Positions 1-9,037 of a stretch of DNA of 64,000 nt are shown here, piece after piece. The DNA is from Planctomycetaceae bacterium (GTDB taxonomy: Bacteria; Planctomycetota; Planctomycetia; Gemmatales; Gemmataceae), in contig PNLP01000021.1 in the NCBI GenBank assembly GCA_013823135.1, positions 1 to 64,000 of the forward strand, written 5' to 3'. The notes below the pieces were generated by a model that had not been told where the DNA came from, did not search any database, and saw only the letters and a program-made list of their open reading frames with translations. The position numbers and the translations under genes were made by a program. Each line of letters opens with the position of its first letter. Position 1 is the stretch's first letter.

Positions 1-130
1 AGGCGATTTCGGTTGGTCGTTCGGACATCCTGGCACCGTTGGTGCGACAGTCACAAGAATGTGATCCGTTTTCTGTCTTATCCGTGTTTCATCCGTGTTC
101 ATCCGTGGCTCCCTCTTTTGGATCACCCCA

Positions 131-1441
131 ATGCTCCGCTTTCTCTCCGCGTTCGCACTCACGCTCGCGCTCACACTCCCCGCGACGGCCGCGCCGCCGA
201 ACGTGGTGCTCATCGTCGGCGACGATCAGGGCTGGGGCGATTATGGCTTCATGGGCCACCAGCACATCAAGACGCCACACCTCGACAAATTCGCGTCGGA
301 ATCGCTGCTCTTCAAACGCGGCTATGTCCCCACAAGCCTGTGCCGGGCCAGCCTCGCCACGATGATTACCGGGTTGTACGCGCACCAGCACAAGATCACG
401 TCGAACGATCCACCGATTCCGAAGGGGCTCACCGCGGGGCAAGCCAACAAGGACGCTGGCTACTTGAAGCAGCGGCAAGAAATGATCGCGCTCTTCGAAA
501 AATCGCCGACCCTCCCAAAGTTGCTAGAGAAGGAAGGCTACTTCAGCTATCAGGCCGGGAAGTGGTGGGAAGGGAACAGTTGTCGCTGCGGCGGCTTCTC
601 CGAAGGGATGACGCACGGCGACCCCAGCAAGGGCGGTCGCCACGGCGACGAGGGGCTCAAGATCGGCCGCGAAGGGTTGCGGCCCGTGTTCGAGTTCCTC
701 GACAAAGCGAAGAAGGACAGCAAGCCGTTCTTCGTGTGGTACGCACCGATGATGCCGCACCAACCGCACAACCCGCCGGAGCGCCTGCTGAACAAGTACA
801 AGGACAAGACCAAGTCGATCCACGTCGCCAAGTACTGGGCCATGTGCGAGTGGTTCGACGAGACCGTTGGTGAACTGCTGGCGCAGCTGGCAAAGAACGG
901 TCAGAGCGAGAACACAATCGTGATCTACCTCCACGACAACGGCTGGATTCAAGACCCGGATTCTGCGAGCTTCGCGCCGAGGTCGAAGAAGTCGCAATAC
1001 GACGGCGGCCTTCGAACCCCGATCATCGTCAAGTGGCCGGGGCACGTCAAACCCGGCACCAGCGAGAACCTCGCGAGTTCGATCGACCTGGCCCCAACGA
1101 TCCTCGCCGCGGTCGGAGCCAAGCCGACGAAGGACATGAGCGGCATCAACCTGCTCGACCCGCAACTGGTCGCGAGCCGATCCGCGTTGTTCGGCGAGGT
1201 GTTCGAACACAACGCGGTGGATATCGCGAACCCGGCAGCCAACCTGCGACATCGCTGGATGGTCGACGGGAACTGGAAGCTCATCGTGCCGCACGACGCG
1301 AACGTGAAAGGCGGCAAGCCCGAACTGTACGACCTCGCGAAAGACCCCGACGAACTTACCGATCTCGCGGCGAAGAACCCGGAGAAGCTGGCGGAGTTGA
1401 CCAAGAAGCTCGACGCATGGTGGAAGCCCGCGAAGGAGTGA
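131..1441 (+). CDS. Secreted sulfatase (arylsulfatase family)
   Basis: 436-residue sulfatase of the alkaline phosphatase superfamily, expected to hydrolyse sulfate esters outside the cytoplasm. Residues 1-21 form a signal peptide ending at Ala-Thr-Ala-Ala. The metal-binding Asp-Asp pair lies at 31-32 and the formylglycine site is CRASLATMITG with Cys at about 71. The usual C-x-P/A-S-R motif has Leu instead of Arg here; I recall this variant in planctomycete sulfatases. I chose ATG 131 over an in-frame ATG at 95 because the signal peptide starts there, although no clear Shine-Dalgarno is visible. A 90-bp gap separates it from the TPR gene downstream. The family is clear; the substrate cannot be told. 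Confidence 0.9.
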   Translation: MLRFLSAFALTLALTLPATAAPPNVVLIVGDDQGWGDYGFMGHQHIKTPHLDKFASESLLFKRGYVPTSLCRASLATMITGLYAHQHKITSNDPPIPKGLTAGQANKDAGYLKQRQEMIALFEKSPTLPKLLEKEGYFSYQAGKWWEGNSCRCGGFSEGMTHGDPSKGGRHGDEGLKIGREGLRPVFEFLDKAKKDSKPFFVWYAPMMPHQPHNPPERLLNKYKDKTKSIHVAKYWAMCEWFDETVGELLAQLAKNGQSENTIVIYLHDNGWIQDPDSASFAPRSKKSQYDGGLRTPIIVKWPGHVKPGTSENLASSIDLAPTILAAVGAKPTKDMSGINLLDPQLVASRSALFGEVFEHNAVDIANPAANLRHRWMVDGNWKLIVPHDANVKGGKPELYDLAKDPDELTDLAAKNPEKLAELTKKLDAWWKPAKE

Positions 1442-1530
1442 CGACTCGTGTTCGCCCGAGTTGGGCTTGACGCACGTTCGAGGAACAGGCTCTACTCTGG
1501 CGGGAAATTGCGCACCACGGGATTTCGCAC

Positions 1531-3876
1531 ATGGCCACGGACACGGCCGCCCGCCCTGAGGCAACCAAATACCGACCCGACCCCACGCGGAACATCTGGC
1601 AAGTGCCGACGTTCCTCCTAGGGGTTGCGGTCTTCGTTGGGGCTTGGCAGGGATGGTTGCCGCTCGGCACCCCTGACCCCGCCGCCGACTTCACACGCGA
1701 CCTCGTCGCCCTCCGCGCGGCCTACGAGAAGGTCACGCCCGACCGCGACGAACTGAAGGACCTCCTGTCGAAGGTCGCGACCAGTAGTGAATCGTTCCCC
1801 GAACTCGCAACCACCGCACACTTCACACTCGGAAGTGGCTACGTTCGCCTCGCGGAACTGACCTCAGCGCTCGCGGAAGCCCGCACGAACTGGACGCTCG
1901 CGAAGCAGCACTTCGAGTTGATCTCCGCGGAGCAAATGCACGATCCGGCCGACATCCCACGACTCGCGTTCCGTTCGGCCAAGGCACGAGCTGGCGTTGG
2001 GCTCCCTCCGACCACGACCCCTGCCGACATCAAATTGCACATCAACCTGCTTGCGAACGCGCCGGCAGGCGAAGATCCTGGCGACTCACATCGCCTATCG
2101 GCTGATCTGTCGCTTCGCTTGTCGCCCCCGGATCTCCAGGCCGCCAAGGACTCACTCACCCGGTATCTGACGTCCGCCGGGATCGCGACTCCCGCAGCAT
2201 CGCTGGCCCGGGCCAGGTTGCAACTCGCGGACGTTCACGTTCGTCGCAAGGAAAGCGACCTTGCACGGAAGTGGCTCGAACAAATTGGGAGCGACGCGCC
2301 GCCCGAGGTCATCGCACCCGCGAAGTCGCTGCTGGCCCGCGTCCGCATGGCCGACGAAGACTGGCTCGGTGCCGCCCGCGACTGGGAAGCCGTGCGGGCC
2401 ACACCAGGACTCGCAAAAGAGAAGCGTGCGGCTGCCGCGTACTTCCTGGGCGTGTGTCGCCTGAACACGAAAGAGTACCCGACCGCTGCGAAGTTGTTCG
2501 AAGAGGCAGCGAAGGGCGACAGCGACGAGGCACGCGCCGCCGCGGTTCGGCTTGCCGAATATCACTTGAAGGGAACCGAAGCCGCCAAGCGACTCGTCGT
2601 CCCCGACCTCCTTGCCGCGTCCATCAAGGGCGTGACGAACCGCAAGGACTACACCAACGCACTCATCTCGCTGAACGACCTGCAACCGGTCTTCGAACTC
2701 GCCGTAACGGTTTTGAACTCGGACGGAGCCTACGAACCGGCGGTGAAGGTGGTCGATCTGTACACAGTGATCTCCGATTCTCGGGCGAGGGAGAAGCGAG
2801 CCGAGACGCTGGCCGCGTGGGCCACGGCTCTCCAGAGGGACTCAGGTGACTTCAAACCCAAGGCTCTGGCTGCAGCCACGGAGTACGAAGCCCTCGCTGG
2901 TTCTCAGCCCGCCGCGACCGCGAAGGCCGATACCCTTCGCCGTGCTGCAGGGATGTACAAACTCGCGGGCGAGCCAACCCGCACTGTGAACGTGCTCACG
3001 ACCGCATCTCAGTTGCCGTCGCTGCCCGATGCGACAATCAGCGTTGTGTGGGTGGAGTTGGCCGAATCGCTGATCGTCGCCAAGCGACCGGATGACGCCT
3101 GGAAAGCGTTCAATCAAGCAATGGCCACTGCCAGCCCCGTATCAACGGCACTCCGTTATCGACTGGCGCGTCAGTTCATCGACAGCCACAAACCCGAGCT
3201 TGCCGGGCTCGGCCGCAGCTTATTCGAGCAGATCGCCAAGCAAGAAACCGTCAGCCCCGGGGAACAAGAGCACCACGAATTGGCCCTGGTCGGGTTGGGC
3301 TACGAGGTCATGCGAACGAACAATTACCCCGAGGCAGAGGTCTGGCTGCGTAAGCAGATCGCCCTTTACCCGAACGGCCCGGAGTCCTGGCTCGGCCGGT
3401 TGTTCCTGGGCATTTGCATATTGCAACGTGCAGCGGTATCAGGCTCAGCAGCGCCCGACCCTGCGAACGTTACTCGCATGAGGGAAGAAGCGATCAAGTT
3501 GTTCAAGCAAGTGGTAGCCGACGCCGACGCGAAACAGAAGAAGGACGGGAAACTGAACGACCGCGACACGTGGGTCCGCGTTCAGGCCGGGCTGCGGATT
3601 CTTCAGACTTATCAACAGATGCAAAAGCCCAACGACCTGCTGGCCGAAGCACCCGCAATGCTCGACCGGCACCGCGGCAGCGTGGACGAACTCATCATCC
3701 TGAGCCTCGTCTACCACGCCTTCAAGCAGAAAAACGAGAGCGGCCGGGCGTTGCAGACGCGGGACCAGATGAAAGAATTGTTCGACCGCCTTCCGCCGCG
3801 TGCGTTCCCCGCCGCGAAGGGCGAGTATAGCCGCGAGTATTGGGAGAAGGTGTGGTTCGCGCCAGAACCCAAGTAG
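1531..3876 (+). CDS. TPR-rich membrane-anchored protein
   Basis: 781-residue protein of unknown specific function. One hydrophobic segment at about residues 28-46 probably anchors it in the membrane. The rest is helical, Ala/Leu-rich and repetitive, with TPR-like helix pairs such as AAAYFLGVCRLNTKEYPTA and LGYEVMRTNNYPEAEVWL. TPR proteins are usually scaffolds for protein complexes. It follows the sulfatase on the same strand and may be cotranscribed, and the tmRNA gene lies downstream. The ATG at 1531 has no obvious ribosome site; an internal start is possible but would remove the anchor. Confidence 0.75.
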   Translation: MATDTAARPEATKYRPDPTRNIWQVPTFLLGVAVFVGAWQGWLPLGTPDPAADFTRDLVALRAAYEKVTPDRDELKDLLSKVATSSESFPELATTAHFTLGSGYVRLAELTSALAEARTNWTLAKQHFELISAEQMHDPADIPRLAFRSAKARAGVGLPPTTTPADIKLHINLLANAPAGEDPGDSHRLSADLSLRLSPPDLQAAKDSLTRYLTSAGIATPAASLARARLQLADVHVRRKESDLARKWLEQIGSDAPPEVIAPAKSLLARVRMADEDWLGAARDWEAVRATPGLAKEKRAAAAYFLGVCRLNTKEYPTAAKLFEEAAKGDSDEARAAAVRLAEYHLKGTEAAKRLVVPDLLAASIKGVTNRKDYTNALISLNDLQPVFELAVTVLNSDGAYEPAVKVVDLYTVISDSRAREKRAETLAAWATALQRDSGDFKPKALAAATEYEALAGSQPAATAKADTLRRAAGMYKLAGEPTRTVNVLTTASQLPSLPDATISVVWVELAESLIVAKRPDDAWKAFNQAMATASPVSTALRYRLARQFIDSHKPELAGLGRSLFEQIAKQETVSPGEQEHHELALVGLGYEVMRTNNYPEAEVWLRKQIALYPNGPESWLGRLFLGICILQRAAVSGSAAPDPANVTRMREEAIKLFKQVVADADAKQKKDGKLNDRDTWVRVQAGLRILQTYQQMQKPNDLLAEAPAMLDRHRGSVDELIILSLVYHAFKQKNESGRALQTRDQMKELFDRLPPRAFPAAKGEYSREYWEKVWFAPEPK

Positions 3877-3988
3877 GATTGGTTGGCGAACGTGCGATTG
3901 CTCACGCCGTTTCGCCATCAAACGAGTCTTTTATTGCGCGATTATCCACCGAATGGGGTGTCGAGCTTTTTTCCCAGGGTGTGGAGCG

Positions 3989-3994
3989 TATAAT
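3989..3994 (+). promoter_or_regulatory. -10 box of the tmRNA promoter
   Basis: A perfect TATAAT lies 11 nt before the predicted 5' end of the mature tmRNA (4006). No good TTGACA-like -35 box is seen 16-18 bp upstream; the region is T-rich. A strong -10 fits a housekeeping stable RNA. Confidence 0.6.
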
Positions 3995-4005
3995 TCGGGT
4001 GTACC

Positions 4006-4405
4006 GGGGGCGATCTGGCATCGACCGGGCTTCGGAAGTGTTTGGTTGCGTGTCGTGGTTGATCGGCTGGCCACGTAAAAAGTCGATCAAAAAGTAACTG
4101 CTGAACCGCAGTACTCCCTCGCAGTTTGACTGTGAGCCGTTCCGGCAGCTTCGCCCAAGAGGGGCCGGTTCGGACGCAATTTGGGCTCGTGGGAACCTGA
4201 GCGTTGGGGACACCACCCAACCCGCCTCGGCGGCCGTTCCTGCTAAAAAAATCTGGCCGATAGTTGTCCCGGGATCCTGCTTGTCGGAATCCGGAATAAC
4301 GAACACGGGATGATCGAAAGATGCATCGCGAGAATTGACAGGCTACACACGTAGACGCCTTCATGGATGGGCCACGGGACCGGGGTTCGATTCCCCGCGC
4401 CTCCA
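4006..4405 (+). ncRNA. ssrA: Transfer-messenger RNA (tmRNA)
   Basis: About 400 nt. The 5' end GGGGGCG pairs with CGCCTCC at 4398-4404 to form a seven-base acceptor stem with one G-U pair. The 5' end continues as ATCTGGCATCGACCGGGC, close to the conserved tmRNA start. The T arm GGGGTTCGATTCCCC is at 4382-4396. The tag reading frame is at 4100-4129: GCT GAA CCG CAG TAC TCC CTC GCA GTT TGA, encoding AEPQYSLAV, preceded by GTAACT, which resembles known resume sites. The tail Leu-Ala-Val is hydrophobic, as expected for a degradation tag. CCA is not encoded (CTA follows). It frees stalled ribosomes and tags their products, with SmpB. The pseudoknots were not folded, so the 3' boundary is good to within a few bases. 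Confidence 0.92.
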
Positions 4406-4408
4406 CTA

Positions 4409-4440
4409 AAATGGGTTGCAGCGAAAGCTGCAACCCATTT
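4409..4440. terminator. Terminator hairpin after tmRNA (bidirectional)
   Basis: Perfect 14-bp stem (4409-4422 with 4427-4440) closed by a GAAA tetraloop. The stem ends in AAAT/ATTT, so both strands get an A-tract before and a T-tract after the GC core. It lies between the tmRNA and the convergent asparagine-synthetase-like gene and can serve both. Confidence 0.9.
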
Positions 4441-4484
4441 GCCATTTCCGACGCCTGTCCGTGTGATCCAGGACCAACTCACGT

Positions 4485-6194
4485 TCACCGACCGTTGAGC
4501 ACCCGGCGAAGCCAGGATTCCAGGGTGATCAACAGCCAGATCTTCGCACCATGACGTGGTCGCAGGCCGCCAAGTTTTCCGGCGAGTAATCGTTCAAGGT
4601 AATCACGCTGGAAGAGGCCATACGGTCGCAGCCCATCCAGCACTCGCTCCCGGGCCGCTGGCAACAGCGGGCCACGGAACCACCCCTCAACCGGTACGAG
4701 CATGCCGCTCTTGGGTCGTTCCAACACGGCTTGCGGCAGAAGCTCCGCGACCGCACACTTCAGGAGGTATTTCTCGACGGTGCCACGCAGCTTGAGGCCG
4801 GCCGGGATCGCAAGTGATTGCTCCACGACCGTCTGATCGAACAGTGGCGACCGCGGCAGCACACCAAACGGGAAGCTCAACGCGTCGATCTTGGGCAAGA
4901 TGTGGTGACCGCCCTTGAGCCGAATGTTGATCGCCTGAAGTCGCGAGATGAAGTCGGGCCAGCGAGGGTCGGCGAGAGGTGCGGTCAGGTCGGCTACAAG
5001 CGGCCGAGCGGCAATCGCATCGCGAACGGGATCGGCAAGCAGTTCCGGCAGATCGTCGTAGCACTTCAGGTGCGACCGCAGGTAACTCGCCTCTCGGCTC
5101 TGCTCGACGGCATGGCCGGGGTAAAGCGCCCACAGCACCATCGGCAGATTCTTCGGCCCACCAAAGCACGGGTCGCCGCCTTCACCATTCAGAACCACGC
5201 CAACGTGTTCACCAGCGGTGCGGAACAGCAGCGAGTTGGGAACTGTGAGCGGGTCGCCGATGGGGTCGCCCAGTTGACCAACCGAGTCGTCGATGTAACG
5301 AAGCACCGCAGCCGGGGAGAGTTCGACAATGCGGTGATCCGTGCCGCAGTGGTCCGCAACGAGCGAACTGAATGGCAGCTCGTTCGCATAGCCAGGCCCG
5401 AACGACACCGAGTACGTGTACACTCGGCCCGTATGCAATCGACGCACCAGAGCGACGACGAGACTCGAATCGACCCCGCCCGAGAGCGTCACGCCGACGG
5501 GTTCATCGGGTTGCGGCAACCGCTCGCGCACTGCCGTTTCGAGCACGCTCCGGAGTTGGCATGTCTGCTCTTCCTCGGATGCCGAGCTCGGTGCGGGTGT
5601 GGGGAGTTCCCAGAATTGTTCGCGTTGCAATCCCCTGGAACCGAAGGTCACCCGCTCGCCGGGGAGTACCTCGTACACGCCCTCCACGAGCGTTTCGCGA
5701 CCGGGGAGGTACGCATAGCAGAGGTAAGCCGCGACCGCTCGCAGGTTCAGCGTGCGAGGCACGATTCCGGTTGCCAGCAATGCCTGGACCGACGAGGCGA
5801 AAACCAGCTCGCTTGGCGTGACCGCGTAGAAAAGTGTTCGTTCGCCGATGGGGTCGCGGGCCAGGTTCACCACGCCATCGGAGTCGTGCCACGCGACGGC
5901 GAACGCTCCACGAACTGCCGCGAGCCGTCCATTCACAACCGCTCGCCAGTCTTCGACACTGCTCAGCACGCGGCCATCGAGCCGACAGCCGTCGTGATCC
6001 GCGACCAACTGCGAACCGGCGTGCGACAGGATTTGTGAACCGCGGCCCAGTGCGGCACTGAGTCGCGAGCCAATGGCGGGATCGCCCGCATGGCTCACGC
6101 CACCGATCCGGCCCACGGGGCGTGATCGCGTGACGCCTTCACCAAGCGAAGGGCCGACTCCGACGTGAACAATGGGGTGCGGTCGCGAAGTCAT
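4485..6194 (-). CDS. Asparagine synthetase-like ATP-dependent amide ligase, last gene of operon
   Basis: 569 residues with a class II glutaminase-like N half and an asparagine synthetase C half. The ATP-binding PP-loop SGGVDSS is at about residue 237 and the GEGGD motif at about 335, so the adenylating domain looks intact. The N terminus starts MTSRPHPIVHV and has no Met-Cys-Gly, so the catalytic glutaminase Cys is missing; DPIGERTLFY is retained from the fold. Known homologues without this Cys include lasso-peptide cyclases and beta-lactam synthetase, which use an amine other than glutamine-derived ammonia. The ATG lies 3 nt after the stop of the zinc-ribbon gene. The substrate is unknown. 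True asparagine synthesis from free ammonia is an alternative. Confidence 0.85.
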   Translation of the reverse strand: MTSRPHPIVHVGVGPSLGEGVTRSRPVGRIGGVSHAGDPAIGSRLSAALGRGSQILSHAGSQLVADHDGCRLDGRVLSSVEDWRAVVNGRLAAVRGAFAVAWHDSDGVVNLARDPIGERTLFYAVTPSELVFASSVQALLATGIVPRTLNLRAVAAYLCYAYLPGRETLVEGVYEVLPGERVTFGSRGLQREQFWELPTPAPSSASEEEQTCQLRSVLETAVRERLPQPDEPVGVTLSGGVDSSLVVALVRRLHTGRVYTYSVSFGPGYANELPFSSLVADHCGTDHRIVELSPAAVLRYIDDSVGQLGDPIGDPLTVPNSLLFRTAGEHVGVVLNGEGGDPCFGGPKNLPMVLWALYPGHAVEQSREASYLRSHLKCYDDLPELLADPVRDAIAARPLVADLTAPLADPRWPDFISRLQAINIRLKGGHHILPKIDALSFPFGVLPRSPLFDQTVVEQSLAIPAGLKLRGTVEKYLLKCAVAELLPQAVLERPKSGMLVPVEGWFRGPLLPAARERVLDGLRPYGLFQRDYLERLLAGKLGGLRPRHGAKIWLLITLESWLRRVLNGR

Positions 6195-6197
6195 GGT

Positions 6198-7295
6198 TCA
6201 CCCGAAGGCGTCGCCCCCGCCTTCGCCGCCACCGTCGCCATCACCGTAGCCGCCTGAGTCGAACGCTCCGCACGTGGTCACTGCGCCGCTGGTGTCGCCC
6301 GTGCGCGGGTCGTCGGCCGCGTGAGCCATCAGCCCGGCGAACAGCCGCTTCAAGATTTGCTCGGGCCGGGCCGCGGCCAGTTCCAACCGATACTTCGAGA
6401 GCCACATCGCCTCACCGAAGGAGATCCCTTCCTCCTCGTTCGGCTGGATGCTCGGCCCCTCCAGTAGCAACCCGTGGAACGGGTCGGCGTGTCGGGGCCG
6501 CAACCCGAGGTCGATCACGCGAAGCCCAGCGCCGCCGAACCACTGCGGATCTTTGATGAGTTGATGCGCAAGGCGACAGCCAGGGATCGTTGCGTCGTGA
6601 AGCACGAACACTTGGAGCTTTGGGTTCCGCCTCAGCATCGCCATGATGACCTTGAACGGCCCCTTCGGATAGCCATCGACCGAGAGGACAGCGCAGTTGT
6701 TCTCGAAGTGGAAGTTGTTGGCGACCAGCAGATCGACTGTGCGGGCGCGATCACAGATCACGGCCCGGTCGAAGGAGTAGTCGCCGATGTCCGCTTCGAG
6801 ATCCTTGGGGAATTCGGGGAGTGGCGCTCGTTCGATCAGCCCCTTGGGAATGCCATGCACCTCGCGCCAGCGATCCCAGAGGCGGTTGAACGTCGCGAGG
6901 TCCATCCGCACCAGCGGCCGGCTAATTCGGCTCATGGCAGCAATGCCCGTGACGAGCAACGCGGCGGCACCAAATATGTAATAGTTGTTCACGTGCCTGG
7001 GCTTGGCGATCACGGCGTACCCGAAAATCGCAACTGCCGCGAACAGGAAGAACGCGATGCACCCGAGGGGCGCACGCTGCCGCTTCCAGCGTCGGTTCAC
7101 CTCGTAGTACAGGTTCTCGACGCCGAACTTGATGTGCCCGTCGCCCGATACGCCGTTAATCGCGTTGAGAAACAGCATGTCCGTGATCGGGTCGCCGCCG
7201 CGTGGCTCGAACGCAAACTTATGCTTGCAATTCGGGCAGGTGCGATCGCTTCGATCCTTGTAGTTGCTGTCCTTCATGCAGCGGATGCACTTCAT
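6198..7295 (-). CDS. Zinc-ribbon membrane protein with Gly/Asp-rich tail
   Basis: 365 residues, family not recognised. An N-terminal zinc ribbon has Cys 3, 6, 20 and 23. Two membrane helices follow at about 77-97 and 105-121. Residues 125-330 form a soluble domain of unknown type with several Cys and His. The protein ends in a Gly-rich acidic tail, GGYGDGDGGGEGGGDAFG. The start ATG overlaps the stop of the upstream synthetase-like gene (ATGA), which argues for translational coupling and for this start rather than one 51 bp earlier. It sits between two asparagine-synthetase homologues, so it may be their partner, anchor or substrate. That role is inference. Confidence 0.75.
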   Translation of the reverse strand: MKCIRCMKDSNYKDRSDRTCPNCKHKFAFEPRGGDPITDMLFLNAINGVSGDGHIKFGVENLYYEVNRRWKRQRAPLGCIAFFLFAAVAIFGYAVIAKPRHVNNYYIFGAAALLVTGIAAMSRISRPLVRMDLATFNRLWDRWREVHGIPKGLIERAPLPEFPKDLEADIGDYSFDRAVICDRARTVDLLVANNFHFENNCAVLSVDGYPKGPFKVIMAMLRRNPKLQVFVLHDATIPGCRLAHQLIKDPQWFGGAGLRVIDLGLRPRHADPFHGLLLEGPSIQPNEEEGISFGEAMWLSKYRLELAAARPEQILKRLFAGLMAHAADDPRTGDTSGAVTTCGAFDSGGYGDGDGGGEGGGDAFG

Positions 7296-9037
7296 GCCAT
7301 GCTCCCCGGCTGTTGGCCTTTCCCGTCGATGAACACCCGCATCCATGCTTCCAGCACGGCCAGCGTCCAGAGCCGTTCACCAATCCGCCGGCGACGAATC
7401 TCATTCGCGTGATCGTGACCCGCCCGGAGTTCGGCGACGTACTCCGGGCGAAACAGACCGCGCCGTGCAAGCGACGCGGGACCGAGCAGGTCTTCGAGTG
7501 GACCCGCAAGTGGCCCGAGTACCCAGTCCGTGATCGGCACACTCATCCCGAACTTCCGCCGCCAGACAATCTCTCGCGGAAGGAACTTCTGGAGCGACAG
7601 TTTCAGCACGTACTTCTCGCAGGCACCGTGCAACTTCATCTGCGGTGGCAGCGTGAACGACGCCTCGGCGAGTGCCCGATCGAACAGCGGAGCCCGCACG
7701 TCGAGCCCCCAGCACTGGTTTGTGCGGTCCATTCGCGGAAGGATGTTCTGCGATCCCTTCAGCGAGATGTCGGCGAGGCGGATGCGGTTGAGGAAACTGC
7801 TGGCGTTTTCACTATGCAGGTACGGAGCGAGCAGCGCACGTCGTGGTCCCGGTGGCCCGATCTGTGCGAGGAACGCCGGCGTGTAGAGGTCGTCTTCCAG
7901 TCCGTAGAAGCGGTGATACGAGCGAAGGTATAACTGCTCGCGACTGTCTTCGCCGTAGAGCCCCGCGTAAAGCTGCGCCGAGATCATCGGTTTGCTCGTC
8001 CACCCGCCGAAGAGTTGGTCGCCCCCCTCGCCGTTGAAGACCGCGCTGAGGCCGGCCTGTCGTGCGGCGCGGGCCATGAGGTATTGCGGACCGGTGACCG
8101 CGTCGCCGAACGGGAGGTCGAGCTTCCACACGAGATCCATCAGGATCGAAGCGAGATCCTCGCCGCCAACTTTCACATAGCTCAGGTCGATGCCGAGTTT
8201 GTCCGCAACGGTCTTGGCCTGTTCGCGTTCCACGCTCTGGTTGCCGAAGTCGAGGCTGAACGCCCGCACGTTCACGCCGGCTTGCTTCAACCAAACGGCG
8301 ACGCCCGAGGAATCGAGGCCACCCGAGAGGAACAGCCCCACCTCCGACTCGCCGTTGAGCCGCTTCTTCACGGCCTCGCGGCCGAGGCGACGCACCAACT
8401 TCACGGCGGTCTTGCGGTCCGCGAGTGCGGGGTCAATCTTCTCGCGAAGCGTGAAGTACGGGGTGATCGTGAGCTTGCCATCCTGCCACACCGCGACGCG
8501 GCCCGGCAGCAGCCGCTTGATCCCCTTGATCGGCACCGCCTCGCCCGGCACGAACGAGAACGTGAGGTACTTGTGGATGGCGACTGGGTCGGCCTCGATG
8601 GGCAACCCGGGAATCGCAAGGAGTTGCTTCAACTCGCTGGCGAAGTAGAAGACCCCCGCGTGTTCGACGTAGTAAAGCGTGCGGACGCCGAACGGGTCGC
8701 GGAGGAACGACAGTTTGCGGCGCTCGCCGTCCCACCACGCAGCCGCGAAGTTCCCGTCGAGTCGATCGAGGCGTGCCGTGTCACCCAGAATCGCCGGCAG
8801 CACGCTTGCGGGCGAATCGACTCGAGGCGCGAACGAGCCGGACACCGCCGCGAGCGTATTCCCCGCGTGATGAACGCCCGACGATTTGCCGGGCCTGTCC
8901 GACCACATGCGGTAGCCGATCCCCGCTCCGGGAACCTGGGCGATGTCGCTGCGGTCACCGCGATACGACACCGCCGCAAGCATCCGTTCGAGCACACCCG
9001 GATCGGCGTTCCCGACATACCCGGCGATTGCACTCAC
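7292..9037 (-). CDS. Asparagine synthetase-like ATP-dependent amide ligase, second gene of operon
   Basis: 581 residues. It starts at GTG 9037 as MSAIAGYVGN, aligning with the usual MCGIAGY but with the catalytic Cys2 replaced by Ser (and Gly by Ala). The rest of the glutaminase fold is kept (RDPFGVRTLYY). The PP-loop SGGLDSS is at about 237 and GEGGDQLFGGW at about 335. It should adenylate a carboxylate, but cannot use glutamine in the normal way. GTG overlaps the cupin stop (GTGA) and the stop overlaps the next start (ATGA), so translation of three genes appears coupled. It is a diverged paralogue of the gene at 4485-6194. A role in a peptide or glycan amidation pathway is possible but unproven. 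Confidence 0.87.
   Translation of the reverse strand: MSAIAGYVGNADPGVLERMLAAVSYRGDRSDIAQVPGAGIGYRMWSDRPGKSSGVHHAGNTLAAVSGSFAPRVDSPASVLPAILGDTARLDRLDGNFAAAWWDGERRKLSFLRDPFGVRTLYYVEHAGVFYFASELKQLLAIPGLPIEADPVAIHKYLTFSFVPGEAVPIKGIKRLLPGRVAVWQDGKLTITPYFTLREKIDPALADRKTAVKLVRRLGREAVKKRLNGESEVGLFLSGGLDSSGVAVWLKQAGVNVRAFSLDFGNQSVEREQAKTVADKLGIDLSYVKVGGEDLASILMDLVWKLDLPFGDAVTGPQYLMARAARQAGLSAVFNGEGGDQLFGGWTSKPMISAQLYAGLYGEDSREQLYLRSYHRFYGLEDDLYTPAFLAQIGPPGPRRALLAPYLHSENASSFLNRIRLADISLKGSQNILPRMDRTNQCWGLDVRAPLFDRALAEASFTLPPQMKLHGACEKYVLKLSLQKFLPREIVWRRKFGMSVPITDWVLGPLAGPLEDLLGPASLARRGLFRPEYVAELRAGHDHANEIRRRRIGERLWTLAVLEAWMRVFIDGKGQQPGSMA

Noticed and set aside
85-115. Short tandem phrase (TCCGTGTTTCATCCGTGTTCATCCGTGG) near the window start
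   Set aside because: Too short and imperfect to call as a repeat or operator; recorded only.
524-1564. Long open frame on the minus strand opposite the sulfatase
   Set aside because: It overlaps a clear sulfatase, has the low-complexity Arg/Val-rich look of a GC-rich shadow frame and no ribosome site.
4818-6038. Plus-strand frame opposite the last synthetase-like gene
   Set aside because: The synthetase motifs (PP-loop, GEGGD) are on the minus strand, and this frame shows only charged low-complexity sequence.
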